Shown here: positions 1-8,214 of the stretch, piece by piece
How positions within the stretch are numbered: position 1 is the stretch's first letter
How the letters are laid out: every line of letters begins with the position of its first letter
Assembly (NCBI GenBank): GCA_021767245.1
Contig: JAASTO010000003.1
Span: 1 to 32,600, forward strand
DNA length: 32,600 nucleotides
Source: Balneolaceae bacterium
GTDB taxonomy: Bacteria; Bacteroidota; Rhodothermia; Balneolales; Balneolaceae
Reading direction: 5' to 3'
Notes under the pieces: generated by a model
Told to the model about the DNA's origin: nothing
What the model saw: the letters and a program-made list of their open reading frames with translations, nothing else
The model's database searches: none
Program-made: the position numbers and the translations under genes

Positions 1-905
1 GTTACATTATTTGAATTAACGATCGCCTGTCCGTCATAGTTGGTCAGCTTAACGAGTCCTGATTCTTCTGTTTCGGCATAAAAGTTCTGGGTTTGAAGTT
101 CAGACACAGAGGAACCGGCATTCAGTATGTAACGACTTTGTTCTTTCCCTGAAGCGGAAAGTTTGGCGAGCAAGCCGCCGTCTTCGAGGGTGATCTCGGT
201 ATCGGTGGAATTATTGAGTCGATCTATCCGGGATTTTCGAATAACCGCCATGGTATTTGGTTCAACCTGTATATCACTGCCATCCACAAAGGATAGGAGT
301 GCATAGCTTTCAGAAAATGTTCTGATCCCATCCGATTGTTCGAACAGATCTCCCTGCATGGCATCGGTCCATGAACCCAGTAAACCAAGTCGCTTATCGA
401 CCTGTCCTTTCTTTTGGGATAACTGGGCCTGAACGTCCACCACCCGGTTTTCATTTAAAGCCGATTCCATACTATCAACTGCGGAAGGGAGGCTTCTGCC
501 AAGGGAAAAAGCCTGCTCAATGTTTCCATCATTGATCGCCTTGGTATAGGCAGACATAAGTTTCTGCACTTCCTGATACTCTTCTGACGCAAAGACCGTG
601 GCTCCGTCAGATATCAATGTACCGATTCGTTCTTTTTGAGCAGTGATGGATGCATGGATTTGTGAAAAATTCTGAAGTTCCTGAATTTGCGAAGCAGTGA
701 TGCTGAATACATTTTCTTCTGTGTCATGATCTGCAAGTGAAATAACCAAAGGCCAGTTTTGGGTGCTTCCGGTATAATCTTCCGCAATTTTTTGTAATTC
801 ACTGGCTTTGAATGACACAGAGTTTCCCTGAGCCATAGCAATCCCATGGCCCATAATCAGGACAGTCATAAAGCCAATAAAGACTTTAACATAACTCCTT
901 TTCAT
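1..905 (-). CDS. Exported FecR-domain protein (3' end outside window)
   Basis: Reading the minus strand from the ATG at 905 gives an open frame of 301 codons that runs off the left edge with no stop. Residues 1-25 form a signal peptide (MKRS, a hydrophobic core, then AMA before Q), so the product is exported. The middle (about 30-180) is helical and Gln/Glu-rich. From about residue 180 the pattern matches a FecR-like domain: GDLFEQSDGIRTFSESYALL, then a SFVDGSDIQVEP segment and alternating beta strands. Classical FecR proteins are membrane-anchored anti-sigma regulators. This one has a cleavable signal instead of an internal membrane segment, so a regulatory role is not implied; exported FecR-domain proteins are often linked to surface or polymer functions. 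It starts 9 nt after the histidine kinase stop, so the two are probably co-transcribed. Confidence 0.75.
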   Translation of the reverse strand, partial: MKRSYVKVFIGFMTVLIMGHGIAMAQGNSVSFKASELQKIAEDYTGSTQNWPLVISLADHDTEENVFSITASQIQELQNFSQIHASITAQKERIGTLISDGATVFASEEYQEVQKLMSAYTKAINDGNIEQAFSLGRSLPSAVDSMESALNENRVVDVQAQLSQKKGQVDKRLGLLGSWTDAMQGDLFEQSDGIRTFSESYALLSFVDGSDIQVEPNTMAVIRKSRIDRLNNSTDTEITLEDGGLLAKLSASGKEQSRYILNAGSSVSELQTQNFYAETEESGLVKLTNYDGQAIVNSNNV

Positions 906-914
906 TTCTACCCG

Positions 915-3008
915 TTACTTCGGGAAAATCAACGTAAACCGCGAGCCGATGGCTTCGTTTGATTCAAGTTCAATTTCCCCGTTGTGAATATTTATGATTT
1001 CACGAACATAAGCTAACCCAAGACCGGTTCCGTTTTCTCGTGCCGCCTTTTTGTTTGATTTAACCCGGTAGAATTTATTAAATATTTTCTTCTGTTCCTC
1101 AAGGCTAATTCCATATCCAAAGTCAGTTACGCTTAGTTTGACAGAGTCAGGGCGGTTGGCCACTTTGATCTCGATGGTTCGTCCCGGTTCTCCATATTTG
1201 ATAGCATTACTCAAAAGGTTTTGAATGGCATCGTACACCAGATCCTTATCGGCTTTGATTTTAAATCCGCGGCCTTCACGTACAATCTCTGCTTCCACAC
1301 CTTTTTGAATGAGGAGAGGACGGTTTACACTTTTAACCTCTTCAGCCAGCCTGTAAAGATCAATATCCACGAATTCGATGTTGGCCCGGCCGGATTCAAT
1401 TCTTTGAATGTCAAGAAAACGATTAACCAGAGTTTTCATTCGCTGTCCGGATAACATGATCTCATTGATCAGATTATTGCGTTCCTTCTCGTCAGTGAAC
1501 GTGGAATCCTGCAACACCTCAGAAAGCCCCATGATACTGGTGATCGGATTTTTCAGTTCGTGTGCAATGATATTGATCATGTCATTTCGTTTAATATCAT
1601 TCAATCGATCTTCTGTTTTATCATGCAGAATGATCAGTGCTGCCTGCTCCTCATCATTCTTGTCAATGATGGAAACGTACTGATAGTCGTAATAGTCGCT
1701 TTTATTTTCGTTTTGATAATGTGCGAGTTCGGAGACGTTGATCTTAACGGTATATGGGTCGGGATTATGGACCTGCTGTTCCAGTTTGCTCATCGTGATA
1801 TCCTTATGAACCAGTAACTCACCAAGCTGTGTGGTATCCGGATCCAGATCCATAGATTCAAGCAGCTGCTTAAAATTATTATTGAGGAAACTGAATTTTT
1901 TATCATTGTCCAGTATTCCGATCAGGTCATCGGAGTAGGTCATCATATATCGGTTTTTCCATTCCTCAAGGATGATCTTCTCCACATTAATGCGCTGATA
2001 GCGTTCAAGAGTGAGCCGAATGTTTTCAAGAGTAGTTTGCATCAGGCTGAACTCGGGTAAAGTGACCGGTTGAATAGGATGTTCAAAATTCAGGGTACTC
2101 ATATATTCAACATCACTAATGATCTGTTCGACCGGGCGATTGACCTTACGGCTGACGTACCATCCAAAGGCAAAAAGGATGAGAAGTATCACACTACCAG
2201 TGATCAGAGAAAAAGTGATCAGATCATAAACCGGTTTCAGGATAAAGGCATCCTCTACCGCAACGGCATGCCAATAGGGAATGGTCTGAAACCTGGAAGT
2301 GAGAATATACCATTCCAATCCATCTATTTCCTTTACGGTAAGATCAGAATAGACCAGATCCATGAGATCTTGTTCGGGAACGTCGATCTGTTTGGACGGC
2401 AGTAGCTTGTTAGAATCTTTGGTGATAATATTACTGGCATAGGTGCCACCAAGGGGGATGTTTACCAGATCATTCACAATACCGGTTGCGTTGAAGTACA
2501 GATCGATCATATAGAATGCCTGATCGATCTGAATGACTTTTCTGGCCACTAAGTAATGCATTTGTGAAAGGGAGTCGCTGCTAAAGCTGACGTTGATCTC
2601 GTTGTCAATTTCAGAAGGATACCAGGTGTAAGTGATCTCAGAAAAATCGATCTCATCATACATGGAACGCCTGATATCCACAGTTTCATCAGAGCCATCT
2701 TCAGAAATGGTGATTCTCATCAAACCGGGAGTGAGGTTCAGTGTTTTTGACATCAGATCCTGTGTTTGGGCAGGATTCTGAAGGATCTGATCCGTCATGT
2801 AATTGGAAGCGTTCAGCCAGTTTCTGATGATCTGATCGGCCCGCTGAAGGGAATATTCCTGAAGTTGTGATACAATAGTGGTGCGCTCGTTAACAATGGC
2901 TTCTTTGTACTGGGGGCGTACAAAGATCCATATCAGGGTAAAAGCTAATAACAGCAGCAGGGAAGAGAATAAAAAGATCCGCTTCCGGAGTGTCAGATTG
3001 TTCAGCAT
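915..3008 (-). CDS. Membrane sensor histidine kinase (extracytoplasmic sensor, HAMP, PAS, HisKA, HATPase)
   Basis: A 697-aa kinase that autophosphorylates a histidine in response to an extracytoplasmic signal and passes the phosphate to a response regulator not present in the window. One membrane segment lies at about 11-30, an extracytoplasmic sensor domain at about 31-260 (probably Cache-like), a second membrane segment at about 262-284, a HAMP linker to about 340 and a PAS-like domain at about 350-465. The HisKA H-box is HELKNP with the phospho-accepting His at 483. The ATPase domain has an N-box (IQNLLSNAIKYG, about 595-606), a DFGYGIS G1 box (about 629-635) and a GTGLGLAYV G2 box (about 660-668). 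All catalytic boxes are intact. It is followed at 9 nt by the FecR-domain gene, which may be its target or sensor partner. The signal is not predictable from sequence. Confidence 0.95.
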   Translation of the reverse strand: MLNNLTLRKRIFLFSSLLLLLAFTLIWIFVRPQYKEAIVNERTTIVSQLQEYSLQRADQIIRNWLNASNYMTDQILQNPAQTQDLMSKTLNLTPGLMRITISEDGSDETVDIRRSMYDEIDFSEITYTWYPSEIDNEINVSFSSDSLSQMHYLVARKVIQIDQAFYMIDLYFNATGIVNDLVNIPLGGTYASNIITKDSNKLLPSKQIDVPEQDLMDLVYSDLTVKEIDGLEWYILTSRFQTIPYWHAVAVEDAFILKPVYDLITFSLITGSVILLILFAFGWYVSRKVNRPVEQIISDVEYMSTLNFEHPIQPVTLPEFSLMQTTLENIRLTLERYQRINVEKIILEEWKNRYMMTYSDDLIGILDNDKKFSFLNNNFKQLLESMDLDPDTTQLGELLVHKDITMSKLEQQVHNPDPYTVKINVSELAHYQNENKSDYYDYQYVSIIDKNDEEQAALIILHDKTEDRLNDIKRNDMINIIAHELKNPITSIMGLSEVLQDSTFTDEKERNNLINEIMLSGQRMKTLVNRFLDIQRIESGRANIEFVDIDLYRLAEEVKSVNRPLLIQKGVEAEIVREGRGFKIKADKDLVYDAIQNLLSNAIKYGEPGRTIEIKVANRPDSVKLSVTDFGYGISLEEQKKIFNKFYRVKSNKKAARENGTGLGLAYVREIINIHNGEIELESNEAIGSRFTLIFPK

Positions 3009-3183
3009 AATTGCCCAATATTAATACATAAAGTTCATTTTACTAAACTGTGAGACGTTTTATTAATATTTTGTAATGTTTTAAAACTCCCGTGAAAAAC
3101 ACTTGTTAACAAAGGCATAACATTCGCTTAACCTTTTCTTTAGCTGAGATGCTGATTCTTGACCAACTTAATTAAATTCCTTT

Positions 3184-3447
3184 ATGCTGATTGGTGGAGA
3201 TTTTAATGACAGGGCAAAACGACTGCTGGCGATCTTGTCAGACATGTGTGATAACGATACGGAAGTTAAAGTACCTGTTGAAGAGCTTGTAAAAGAACTA
3301 CACTCAGATCGTTCTGAGCTGAAGAACCTGTTGCAGTACCTGGAAGGACGTGAACTTATTTCCATCGCATCCATTGGTGGTCCTTTTTTATATGGACATA
3401 TTCAGATCACTGACAAAGGCATTCATAAAGCCCTGAAGAAGAAATAA
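3184..3447 (+). CDS. Small winged-helix-like protein, function unknown
   Basis: An 87-aa cytoplasmic protein with no signal peptide. The predicted pattern is helix (RAKRLLAILSDMC), helix (PVEELVKELH), recognition-type helix (DRSELKNLLQYLEGRELI), then a beta hairpin (SIGGPFLYGHIQITDKGIHKAL). That is the arrangement of a winged helix-turn-helix domain of the MarR/DprA-C-terminal kind. It could bind DNA or act as a protein-interaction module; no effector domain is attached. It is a single-gene unit, divergent from the histidine kinase and convergent with the protease gene, and ends in a clear hairpin. The antisense frame across the same bases has no recognisable protein. The family is not one I can name. 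Confidence 0.7.
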   Translation: MLIGGDFNDRAKRLLAILSDMCDNDTEVKVPVEELVKELHSDRSELKNLLQYLEGRELISIASIGGPFLYGHIQITDKGIHKALKKK

Positions 3448-3515
3448 GATCTCCTGATAAATTTTATCATTCCTACTCAGATAGCTCTGAATAACAGGCG
3501 ATTGCCATAAACAAA

Positions 3516-3543
3516 AATAGCCTCTTTGTTGAAAGAGGCTATT
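3516..3543. terminator. Bidirectional intrinsic terminator
   Basis: A perfect 12-bp stem (AATAGCCTCTTT at 3516-3527 and AAAGAGGCTATT at 3532-3543) with a GTTG loop, placed between two convergent genes. On the minus strand it is followed by a T-rich run (TTTTGTTTATG), so it best fits ending the protease transcript. On the plus strand it can end the small winged-helix gene, although the T-run there is weak. Confidence 0.85.
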
Positions 3544-3565
3544 CTGTTAATAATCGGGCTGGATA

Positions 3566-6013
3566 TTACTCTGAATCCAAAATATCAGCAATTCGATTCT
3601 GAATATCTTCAATATGAGCTTTCGTTAGTGCATCTGAGATCCTTGAGCTGGCCTGATCAAGGTCCTGATCGAGGGTATTCAGTTCCACTCTGAGCAGGGG
3701 ACGTATATCGGAAGTGGCGATATCAACCCGGCCGGCTTCATCATTTTCAAAAGCGGATGCAATGTTATTGATGTACATGCGCTGCAGGTTTCTGCGATAG
3801 GGGTCAACCGCTTCATGATCATAGATCTCGCTCCATACACCCTGGCGGAGATCGCCTAACATCTCAAGAGGAGCGTAGGCTTCATCTCCATTAAAAGCAT
3901 ACGTTTCATTAAGCCTGATCATCACATCGGCTGCCATCACATCATTCAGAATTCTGGCTTGCAGATTTTTAACCCGGTCAAGTGCTCCGTTATGTTCAAT
4001 GCGGCGTAGGATCTCCTTGTCAAGTAGCCAATCAGGCGTCGTAAATACATGATCATTCAGGAACTTCAAGGCCTGTTTTTGATAGTCCTCAGGAACCGGA
4101 GTGTACACATATCCTTCCTGATCTGAGCTCTTTCGGTTTTGATACATACCGCCAATATTAGTGGATACATGCCCCGCATACCGAGCCCATTGGAAGATCA
4201 ATTCTCCATATATTTCTTCCAGGTCATCATAATCTTCTCCGGGAGTCGATGTCCATTCGATCAGATTAGGAACTACACGTTTCAGATTCATGAGACCGTA
4301 AGTACTTGCTTTTACGGGATCATCAGAAAGGTCCTCAGTTTGAGATGAAGGGTCATATCCGGTGGATGAGGCAAAACGATAGACCGGGTCACCGGCTTTT
4401 TCCATGATCCAACTATCCAGAATGGGCTTTTCATCTTCCGGAGTGTCTGCCTCAGGGATCACACGGTACCCCCAATTGATCGAATACTTATCGTAAGGAC
4501 CGATCTGACGTATAAACCGGATGTTTTCATCTCCCGGCTGGGCGATGTAATTCTGTCGGGCATACTCCATGATGGTGGTAGCGATGCCATATTTTTGAGT
4601 GAAGGTATCGGAACGCAGTGAATCGACCGGATAGGCAGAACTTGACTGCATGTTGTGTGGAAGTCCCAATGCATGACCCACTTCGTGAGAAATCACCCGA
4701 CGCATGGTCTCACCGATCAGGTCATCATCTAGTTTAAGCTTTCTGGCAGCTGGGTTAGCCGCGCCTGTTTCGATCATCAGTCTATTTCTGTAAGACCGCA
4801 TATGGTTATGATACCAAACGATATCACTTTCAATGATCTCACCGGTTCGGGGGTCACTCACGCTTGGTCCAACCGCGTTTCTGATGGTACTTGCTACCCA
4901 GCGAACAGTGGAATAGCGAATATCTTCTGGGCTCCAGTCCGGATCTTCTTCCGGGGTAGGGGCTTCCTTGGCGATCACTGCATTTTTGAATCCGGCTGCT
5001 TCAAAGGCCTCATTCCAGTCTTCAACCCCTTGTTTTACATAGGGTACATATTTTTTTGGAGTGGCTGGATCAAGATAATAGACGATCGGCTCAACCGGCT
5101 CCACGAGTTCACCCCGTTTGTAGGCATCCATATCTTTTGGTTCGAGTCTCCATCGGCGGATATAGCTTTTTTCTTCCGCCTTTTGGGCATCAGATCCATA
5201 ATCGATCTGATTCACGGTAAACCAGCCTACTCGGTAATCTTCGTATCTGGGGCGCATGGGTTCTTTTGGAAGCAGAACCATAGATTGACTCATCAGCATG
5301 GAAAGGGTTGCGGTCTGCTCGTCAGAAGGAGGATTGCCTGCGTTGTAAGTGAGCACATGGCGAACTTCTATATTCTCCGGAAAGCTTTTGGCGCTTTCGA
5401 TATAGGTACGGTCACCATCTAACCGGCGCACCTGATATTCTCGCCTCAAAAAACTGATGGCCCCACTGATCGCTTCGATATCTGAGGTAAAGAAATCGGT
5501 GACTTCTATGACCATAGTTGTTGAGTCTTCATTCATCGCCTCGATAGGGAAAGAGGCCAGGATAGGGGCAAAGTTGTTTGCTTTCACCGACTGGTAAATT
5601 GGCAGGGTATCAGCCGCTACAGCGTTATAGGATTGTTTTCTTAGAAGGATATTATCCTTTTGCCGTTCAAAGGTAATGACCTGCTCGGCGGTTTTGGATC
5701 CGCCCGAGAAAAACCCGAAATAATCGGTAGGGACTTCAGCGATCCGGCTCACCAATAACATTTCACGGTTCAGAAGTGAGTCCGGTATTTCATAATAGAG
5801 TTTATCATCTACCCAGTGGACGTCAAATAGTCCTTCATCAGTTTCAGCATCTTTGGTGATCACTTTGGAGTATTCGTTTCCTCCTTTACCGGAAGCATCG
5901 GCCCGGTCTGAGCCTGATTTGCTGGATGTAGTTTGTTTGGTCCCGGAACAGGCAGCCATAAATAACATGGACAGCACAAAAACCCCGAGTTTTTTAGAAA
6001 ATGCGTTAGGCAT
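3566..6013 (-). CDS. Zinc-dependent metalloprotease lipoprotein (metzincin type, DUF5117/DUF5118 family)
   Basis: An 815-aa secreted, probably lipid-anchored protease. The N-terminus has a lipoprotein-like signal ending LSMLFMAAC (Cys22; the -3 residue is Met, so the lipobox is not perfect). The zinc site is HEVGHALGLPH at about 443-453, the full HExxHxxGxxH metzincin motif, with a probable Met-turn (TIMEYA) about 30 residues later. Flanking regions have the length and layout of the DUF5118-DUF5117-DUF4953 family, common in Bacteroidota; substrates are unknown. Start choice: the frame extends upstream to a TTG at 6046, but that codon lies inside a TAnnTTTG promoter box at 6044-6051. The ATG at 6013 is therefore the likely start, with a short leader. 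Single-gene unit, divergent from ald. Confidence 0.92.
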   Translation of the reverse strand: MPNAFSKKLGVFVLSMLFMAACSGTKQTTSSKSGSDRADASGKGGNEYSKVITKDAETDEGLFDVHWVDDKLYYEIPDSLLNREMLLVSRIAEVPTDYFGFFSGGSKTAEQVITFERQKDNILLRKQSYNAVAADTLPIYQSVKANNFAPILASFPIEAMNEDSTTMVIEVTDFFTSDIEAISGAISFLRREYQVRRLDGDRTYIESAKSFPENIEVRHVLTYNAGNPPSDEQTATLSMLMSQSMVLLPKEPMRPRYEDYRVGWFTVNQIDYGSDAQKAEEKSYIRRWRLEPKDMDAYKRGELVEPVEPIVYYLDPATPKKYVPYVKQGVEDWNEAFEAAGFKNAVIAKEAPTPEEDPDWSPEDIRYSTVRWVASTIRNAVGPSVSDPRTGEIIESDIVWYHNHMRSYRNRLMIETGAANPAARKLKLDDDLIGETMRRVISHEVGHALGLPHNMQSSSAYPVDSLRSDTFTQKYGIATTIMEYARQNYIAQPGDENIRFIRQIGPYDKYSINWGYRVIPEADTPEDEKPILDSWIMEKAGDPVYRFASSTGYDPSSQTEDLSDDPVKASTYGLMNLKRVVPNLIEWTSTPGEDYDDLEEIYGELIFQWARYAGHVSTNIGGMYQNRKSSDQEGYVYTPVPEDYQKQALKFLNDHVFTTPDWLLDKEILRRIEHNGALDRVKNLQARILNDVMAADVMIRLNETYAFNGDEAYAPLEMLGDLRQGVWSEIYDHEAVDPYRRNLQRMYINNIASAFENDEAGRVDIATSDIRPLLRVELNTLDQDLDQASSRISDALTKAHIEDIQNRIADILDSE

Positions 6014-6043
6014 GGTAGTAGAGTTAATTAAAAGTTTATTGAC

Positions 6044-6051
6044 CAAATGTA
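6044..6051 (-). promoter_or_regulatory. -7 promoter box (TAnnTTTG) for the metalloprotease
   Basis: The minus strand reads TACATTTG, an exact match to the Bacteroidota -7 consensus. It lies 31-38 nt upstream of the ATG at 6013. No convincing -33 box is seen. Its position argues against the upstream TTG start at 6046. Confidence 0.6.
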
Positions 6052-6153
6052 GGGGTATTCAATAAAAGGTTTAAGGGTTTAACATGAAATAACATTCCTT
6101 TTAAAGGGTAGTTTCGGCTAAACTTTCATTAACCAGTTTTCCTGAAAAATACC

Positions 6154-6161
6154 TACCTTTG
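6154..6161 (+). promoter_or_regulatory. -7 promoter box (TAnnTTTG) for ald
   Basis: TACCTTTG matches the Bacteroidota -7 consensus exactly and lies 38 nt before the ald ATG. The leader has no Shine-Dalgarno sequence (AAACATAATATC precedes the ATG). A -33 element is not evident. Confidence 0.6.
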
Positions 6162-6198
6162 CATCCTGAAAAACAACAGCCTAACTAAACATAATATC

Positions 6199-7314
6199 AT
6201 GATTATTGGAGTCCCTAAAGAGATCAAGACACACGAGAACCGAGTTGCCATTCAGCCGGGCGGAGTGGTGCAGTTAAAACGTAACGGACATGAGGTTCTG
6301 ATCGAAAAAAGTGCCGGAGTTGGAAGCGGTTTTTCGGATCAGCAGTATATTGATGCCGGCGCCAGGATCATCGATGATGTAGAGGAAGTCTGGAAAAAAG
6401 CAGAGATGATCATGAAGGTGAAAGAGCCTATTGCCGTTGAGTATCCAAGAATGCGTGAGGGGCAGATCATATTTACCTATTTTCATTTTGCTGCGGAGGA
6501 AGCTCTAACCAAAGCCGTGGTTGAATCCAAGTCCATTGCCATTGCTTACGAAACCGTTGAGAAAGCTGACCGGTCTTTACCACTTCTTATCCCGATGAGC
6601 GAAGTGGCCGGTAGAATGGCTGCACAGGAGGGCGCGGTTTACCTGGAAAAACCTAAGGGCGGACGCGGCGTATTGATGGGAGGAATCCCGGGTGTGCCTC
6701 CGGCAAACGTATTGGTATTGGGTGGCGGTATTGTAGGTGTGAATGCCGCGAAGATCGCAGCCGGAATGGGAGCGAAGACCACGATCATGGATATTAGTAT
6801 GCCTAAGCTACGCTACCTCGATGATGTGATGGAAAAGAATGTAACGACTATGTTCTCTTCAGAAGCTAACATCCGTAAAATGTTGCCACATGTTGATATG
6901 GTTATTGGTGCCGTATTGATTCCGGGTGCCAAGGCCCCGCATCTTATCACAAGAGATATGCTGAAACTTATGAAACCCGGCACGGTTATCGTGGATGTTG
7001 CGATTGACCAGGGCGGCTGTTTTGAGACCTCGAAACCAACCACACACAAGGATCCTGTGTATGAAGTGGATGGAATTGTTCATTACTGTGTGGCTAATAT
7101 GCCGGGAGCCGTTCCTTATACATCTACCATGGGACTTACCAATGTGACTCTGCCATATGCGGTTCAACTTGCCAACAAAGGTTGGAAACAAGCCCTGAAG
7201 GATGATCCCGAATTATTGAAGGGATTGAATATTGCGGATGGCTCTATTGTCTATAAAGATGTAGCCGAAGCCTTTGACATGGCCTGGGAAGATGTGGATT
7301 CCGTATTGAACTGA
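6199..7314 (+). CDS. ald: Alanine dehydrogenase
   Basis: A 371-aa cytoplasmic enzyme that interconverts L-alanine and pyruvate plus ammonia using NAD. The N-terminus (MIIGVPKEIKTHENRVA) is the family signature. Lys75 (in MKVKEP) and His96 (in YFHFAA) occupy the known catalytic positions of alanine dehydrogenases. The NAD Rossmann loop is VLVLGGGIVGVNAA at about 172-185. Length is typical (about 370 aa), and the C-terminal NMPGAVPYTST segment is conserved in the family. It stands alone, with its own TAnnTTTG promoter box and a strong terminator directly behind. It may feed pyruvate or nitrogen metabolism; nothing in the neighbours narrows this. Confidence 0.98.
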   Translation: MIIGVPKEIKTHENRVAIQPGGVVQLKRNGHEVLIEKSAGVGSGFSDQQYIDAGARIIDDVEEVWKKAEMIMKVKEPIAVEYPRMREGQIIFTYFHFAAEEALTKAVVESKSIAIAYETVEKADRSLPLLIPMSEVAGRMAAQEGAVYLEKPKGGRGVLMGGIPGVPPANVLVLGGGIVGVNAAKIAAGMGAKTTIMDISMPKLRYLDDVMEKNVTTMFSSEANIRKMLPHVDMVIGAVLIPGAKAPHLITRDMLKLMKPGTVIVDVAIDQGGCFETSKPTTHKDPVYEVDGIVHYCVANMPGAVPYTSTMGLTNVTLPYAVQLANKGWKQALKDDPELLKGLNIADGSIVYKDVAEAFDMAWEDVDSVLN

Positions 7315-7336
7315 ATATTTGCTTACTAATAAATTC

Positions 7337-7370
7337 AAGCCCGGTCATCTATGATGATCGGGCTTTTTTT
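7337..7370 (+). terminator. Intrinsic terminator of ald
   Basis: A 13-bp stem (AAGCCCGGTCATC at 7337-7349, GATGATCGGGCTT at 7353-7365) with one G-U wobble and a TAT loop, followed by a run of seven T ending at 7370. It begins 22 nt after the ald stop codon. Confidence 0.93.
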
Positions 7371-7386
7371 GTTTTGTATAATTTAT

Positions 7387-7578
7387 TTATGTGGTTTGAG
7401 GGTCAGAGTTCATCTGCTCGATGGTTGAAATAGTTACGGGTCTAAGGCTTGCCCAGGGAATGATCAGGGGACCGATAGTTTGATCTGCGAATAAAAAATC
7501 CCATACAACCTTTTGTTCTTGTTCCGAAAGTCCATCTTTGGAATGCAGTCCCGGAAGTTCGGGCTTTCCGTAAAATCG
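7387..7578 (-). pseudogene. 3' remnant of an unidentified coding gene
   Basis: The minus strand has an open stretch of 63 codons ending in TAA at 7387-7389. Its composition looks like real protein: GKPELPGLHSKDGLSEQEQK, then a VVWDFLFADQ segment and a PLIIPWASLRPVT segment. There is no start codon, and an in-frame TAA lies immediately upstream, so the 5' part is missing. I do not recognise the family. It is followed upstream by short direct repeats, consistent with loss of the rest by deletion or insertion. It could also be a chance open frame; the sensible residue mix makes a remnant more likely. Confidence 0.4.
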
Positions 7579-7666
7579 TTAATCACCGTTCGTTAATCAC
7601 TAATCAAATTTTAAAGCTTCGGTTTTTCATACCCCGGAAAGACTAATTTCCCGTTTTCGCTTCCTT

Positions 7667-7690
7667 GTTCTTTTGTGCCGACAAAAGAAC
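7667..7690. repeat. Hairpin GTTCTTTTGT/ACAAAAGAAC
   Basis: A perfect 10-bp inverted repeat with a GCCG loop, followed by CAAAAGCTCCCGACTGCG and an A-run. Similar motifs of the type TTCTTTTG..CAAAAGAACCAAAA recur in intergenic DNA of many Bacteroidota genomes (recollection, not checked). It could be a terminator-like or REP-like element; only one copy lies in this window. Confidence 0.5.
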
Positions 7691-7879
7691 CAAAAGCTCC
7701 CGACTGCGAAAAAAAGCTAAAGCTGACTCCATTTCACTAAAAGAAATCAATGCTCCATAATGGGGCTTGCAGGTAAGTTAAGTACCATGCGGTTTGATTT
7801 CTTTCTTAACGCTTCATTCCGTCATCTTCTTAACGCTCTTTTTTCTAAGCTCGATAGAGTATTGAATATTCCCTGGGAA

Positions 7880-8024
7880 CTTTTCAGTCTTGAGCGTAGC
7901 AGAAACTGGAAAGTAGTTGCTCAGGAAGTCTCCGACTTCCAATATGGGTAACTTATACTATTCTATTTAAAAGTTGGCCGACAGTGTGTAAGTCAGAGAC
8001 TTACCTTGCAAAGACTCTTAAGTC
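7880..8024 (+). repeat. Modular palindromic repeat, copy A (decayed, truncated)
   Basis: Same module order as the copies near 26 kb. Module i is at 7880-7913 (CTTTTCAGTCT against AAACTGGAAAG, two mismatches), module ii at 7924-7940 (GGAAGTC-TCC-GACTTCC), module iii at 7988-8004 (GTAAGTC-AGA-GACTTAC) and the left arm of module iv at 8015-8024 (CTCTTAAGTC). The right arm of module iv (GACTTAAGAG) is missing. The mismatches in module i and the lost arm suggest an old, inactive copy. Confidence 0.8.
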
Positions 8025-8214
8025 AGTGCTTGATAGATTTGGGATAATGGATTATAATTTTAAGTGAAGGGATGGGGTGGCACATTTTGATCCATCACCC
8101 GGCTCTGGTAATATCAGATGGTGTTCTGGAAATAAACAGAGCCGAATGATGGAGTTAAAGTTTTCCTTTCGATTAACTGTAATTTTGATTGTCCTGGGAA
8201 ATACTTGTTTAAAC

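Larger units (their letters stand above)
7371..8214. other. Gene-poor scar between ald and the permease gene
   Basis: About 840 nt with no intact gene. It holds, in order: a 3' gene remnant on the minus strand (7387-7578), a direct repeat CGTTAATCAC (two copies between 7577 and 7600), a perfect 10-bp hairpin (7667-7690), two copies of TCTTAACGCT near 7804 and 7829, and a decayed copy of the modular palindromic repeat (7880-8024). From 8025 to 8214 I see only a long-loop inverted repeat (GGCTCTG at 8101, CAGAGCC at 8137). It looks like a site of repeated insertion and deletion. Confidence 0.6.

Noticed and set aside
4802-5422. 206-codon open frame on the plus strand inside the metalloprotease gene
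   Set aside because: Antisense shadow: no protein pattern, and the minus-strand gene shows clear family motifs across the same bases.
6014-6046. Upstream TTG start of the metalloprotease
   Set aside because: It lies within the TAnnTTTG promoter box and adds eleven residues ahead of a normal signal peptide.
7760-7951. 63-codon open frame overlapping the decayed repeat
   Set aside because: Its C-terminal third is the palindromic repeat itself, and the rest shows no protein character.
8101-8143. GGCTCTG/CAGAGCC inverted repeat behind the permease gene as a terminator
   Set aside because: The 29-nt loop and lack of a T-run make it unconvincing.
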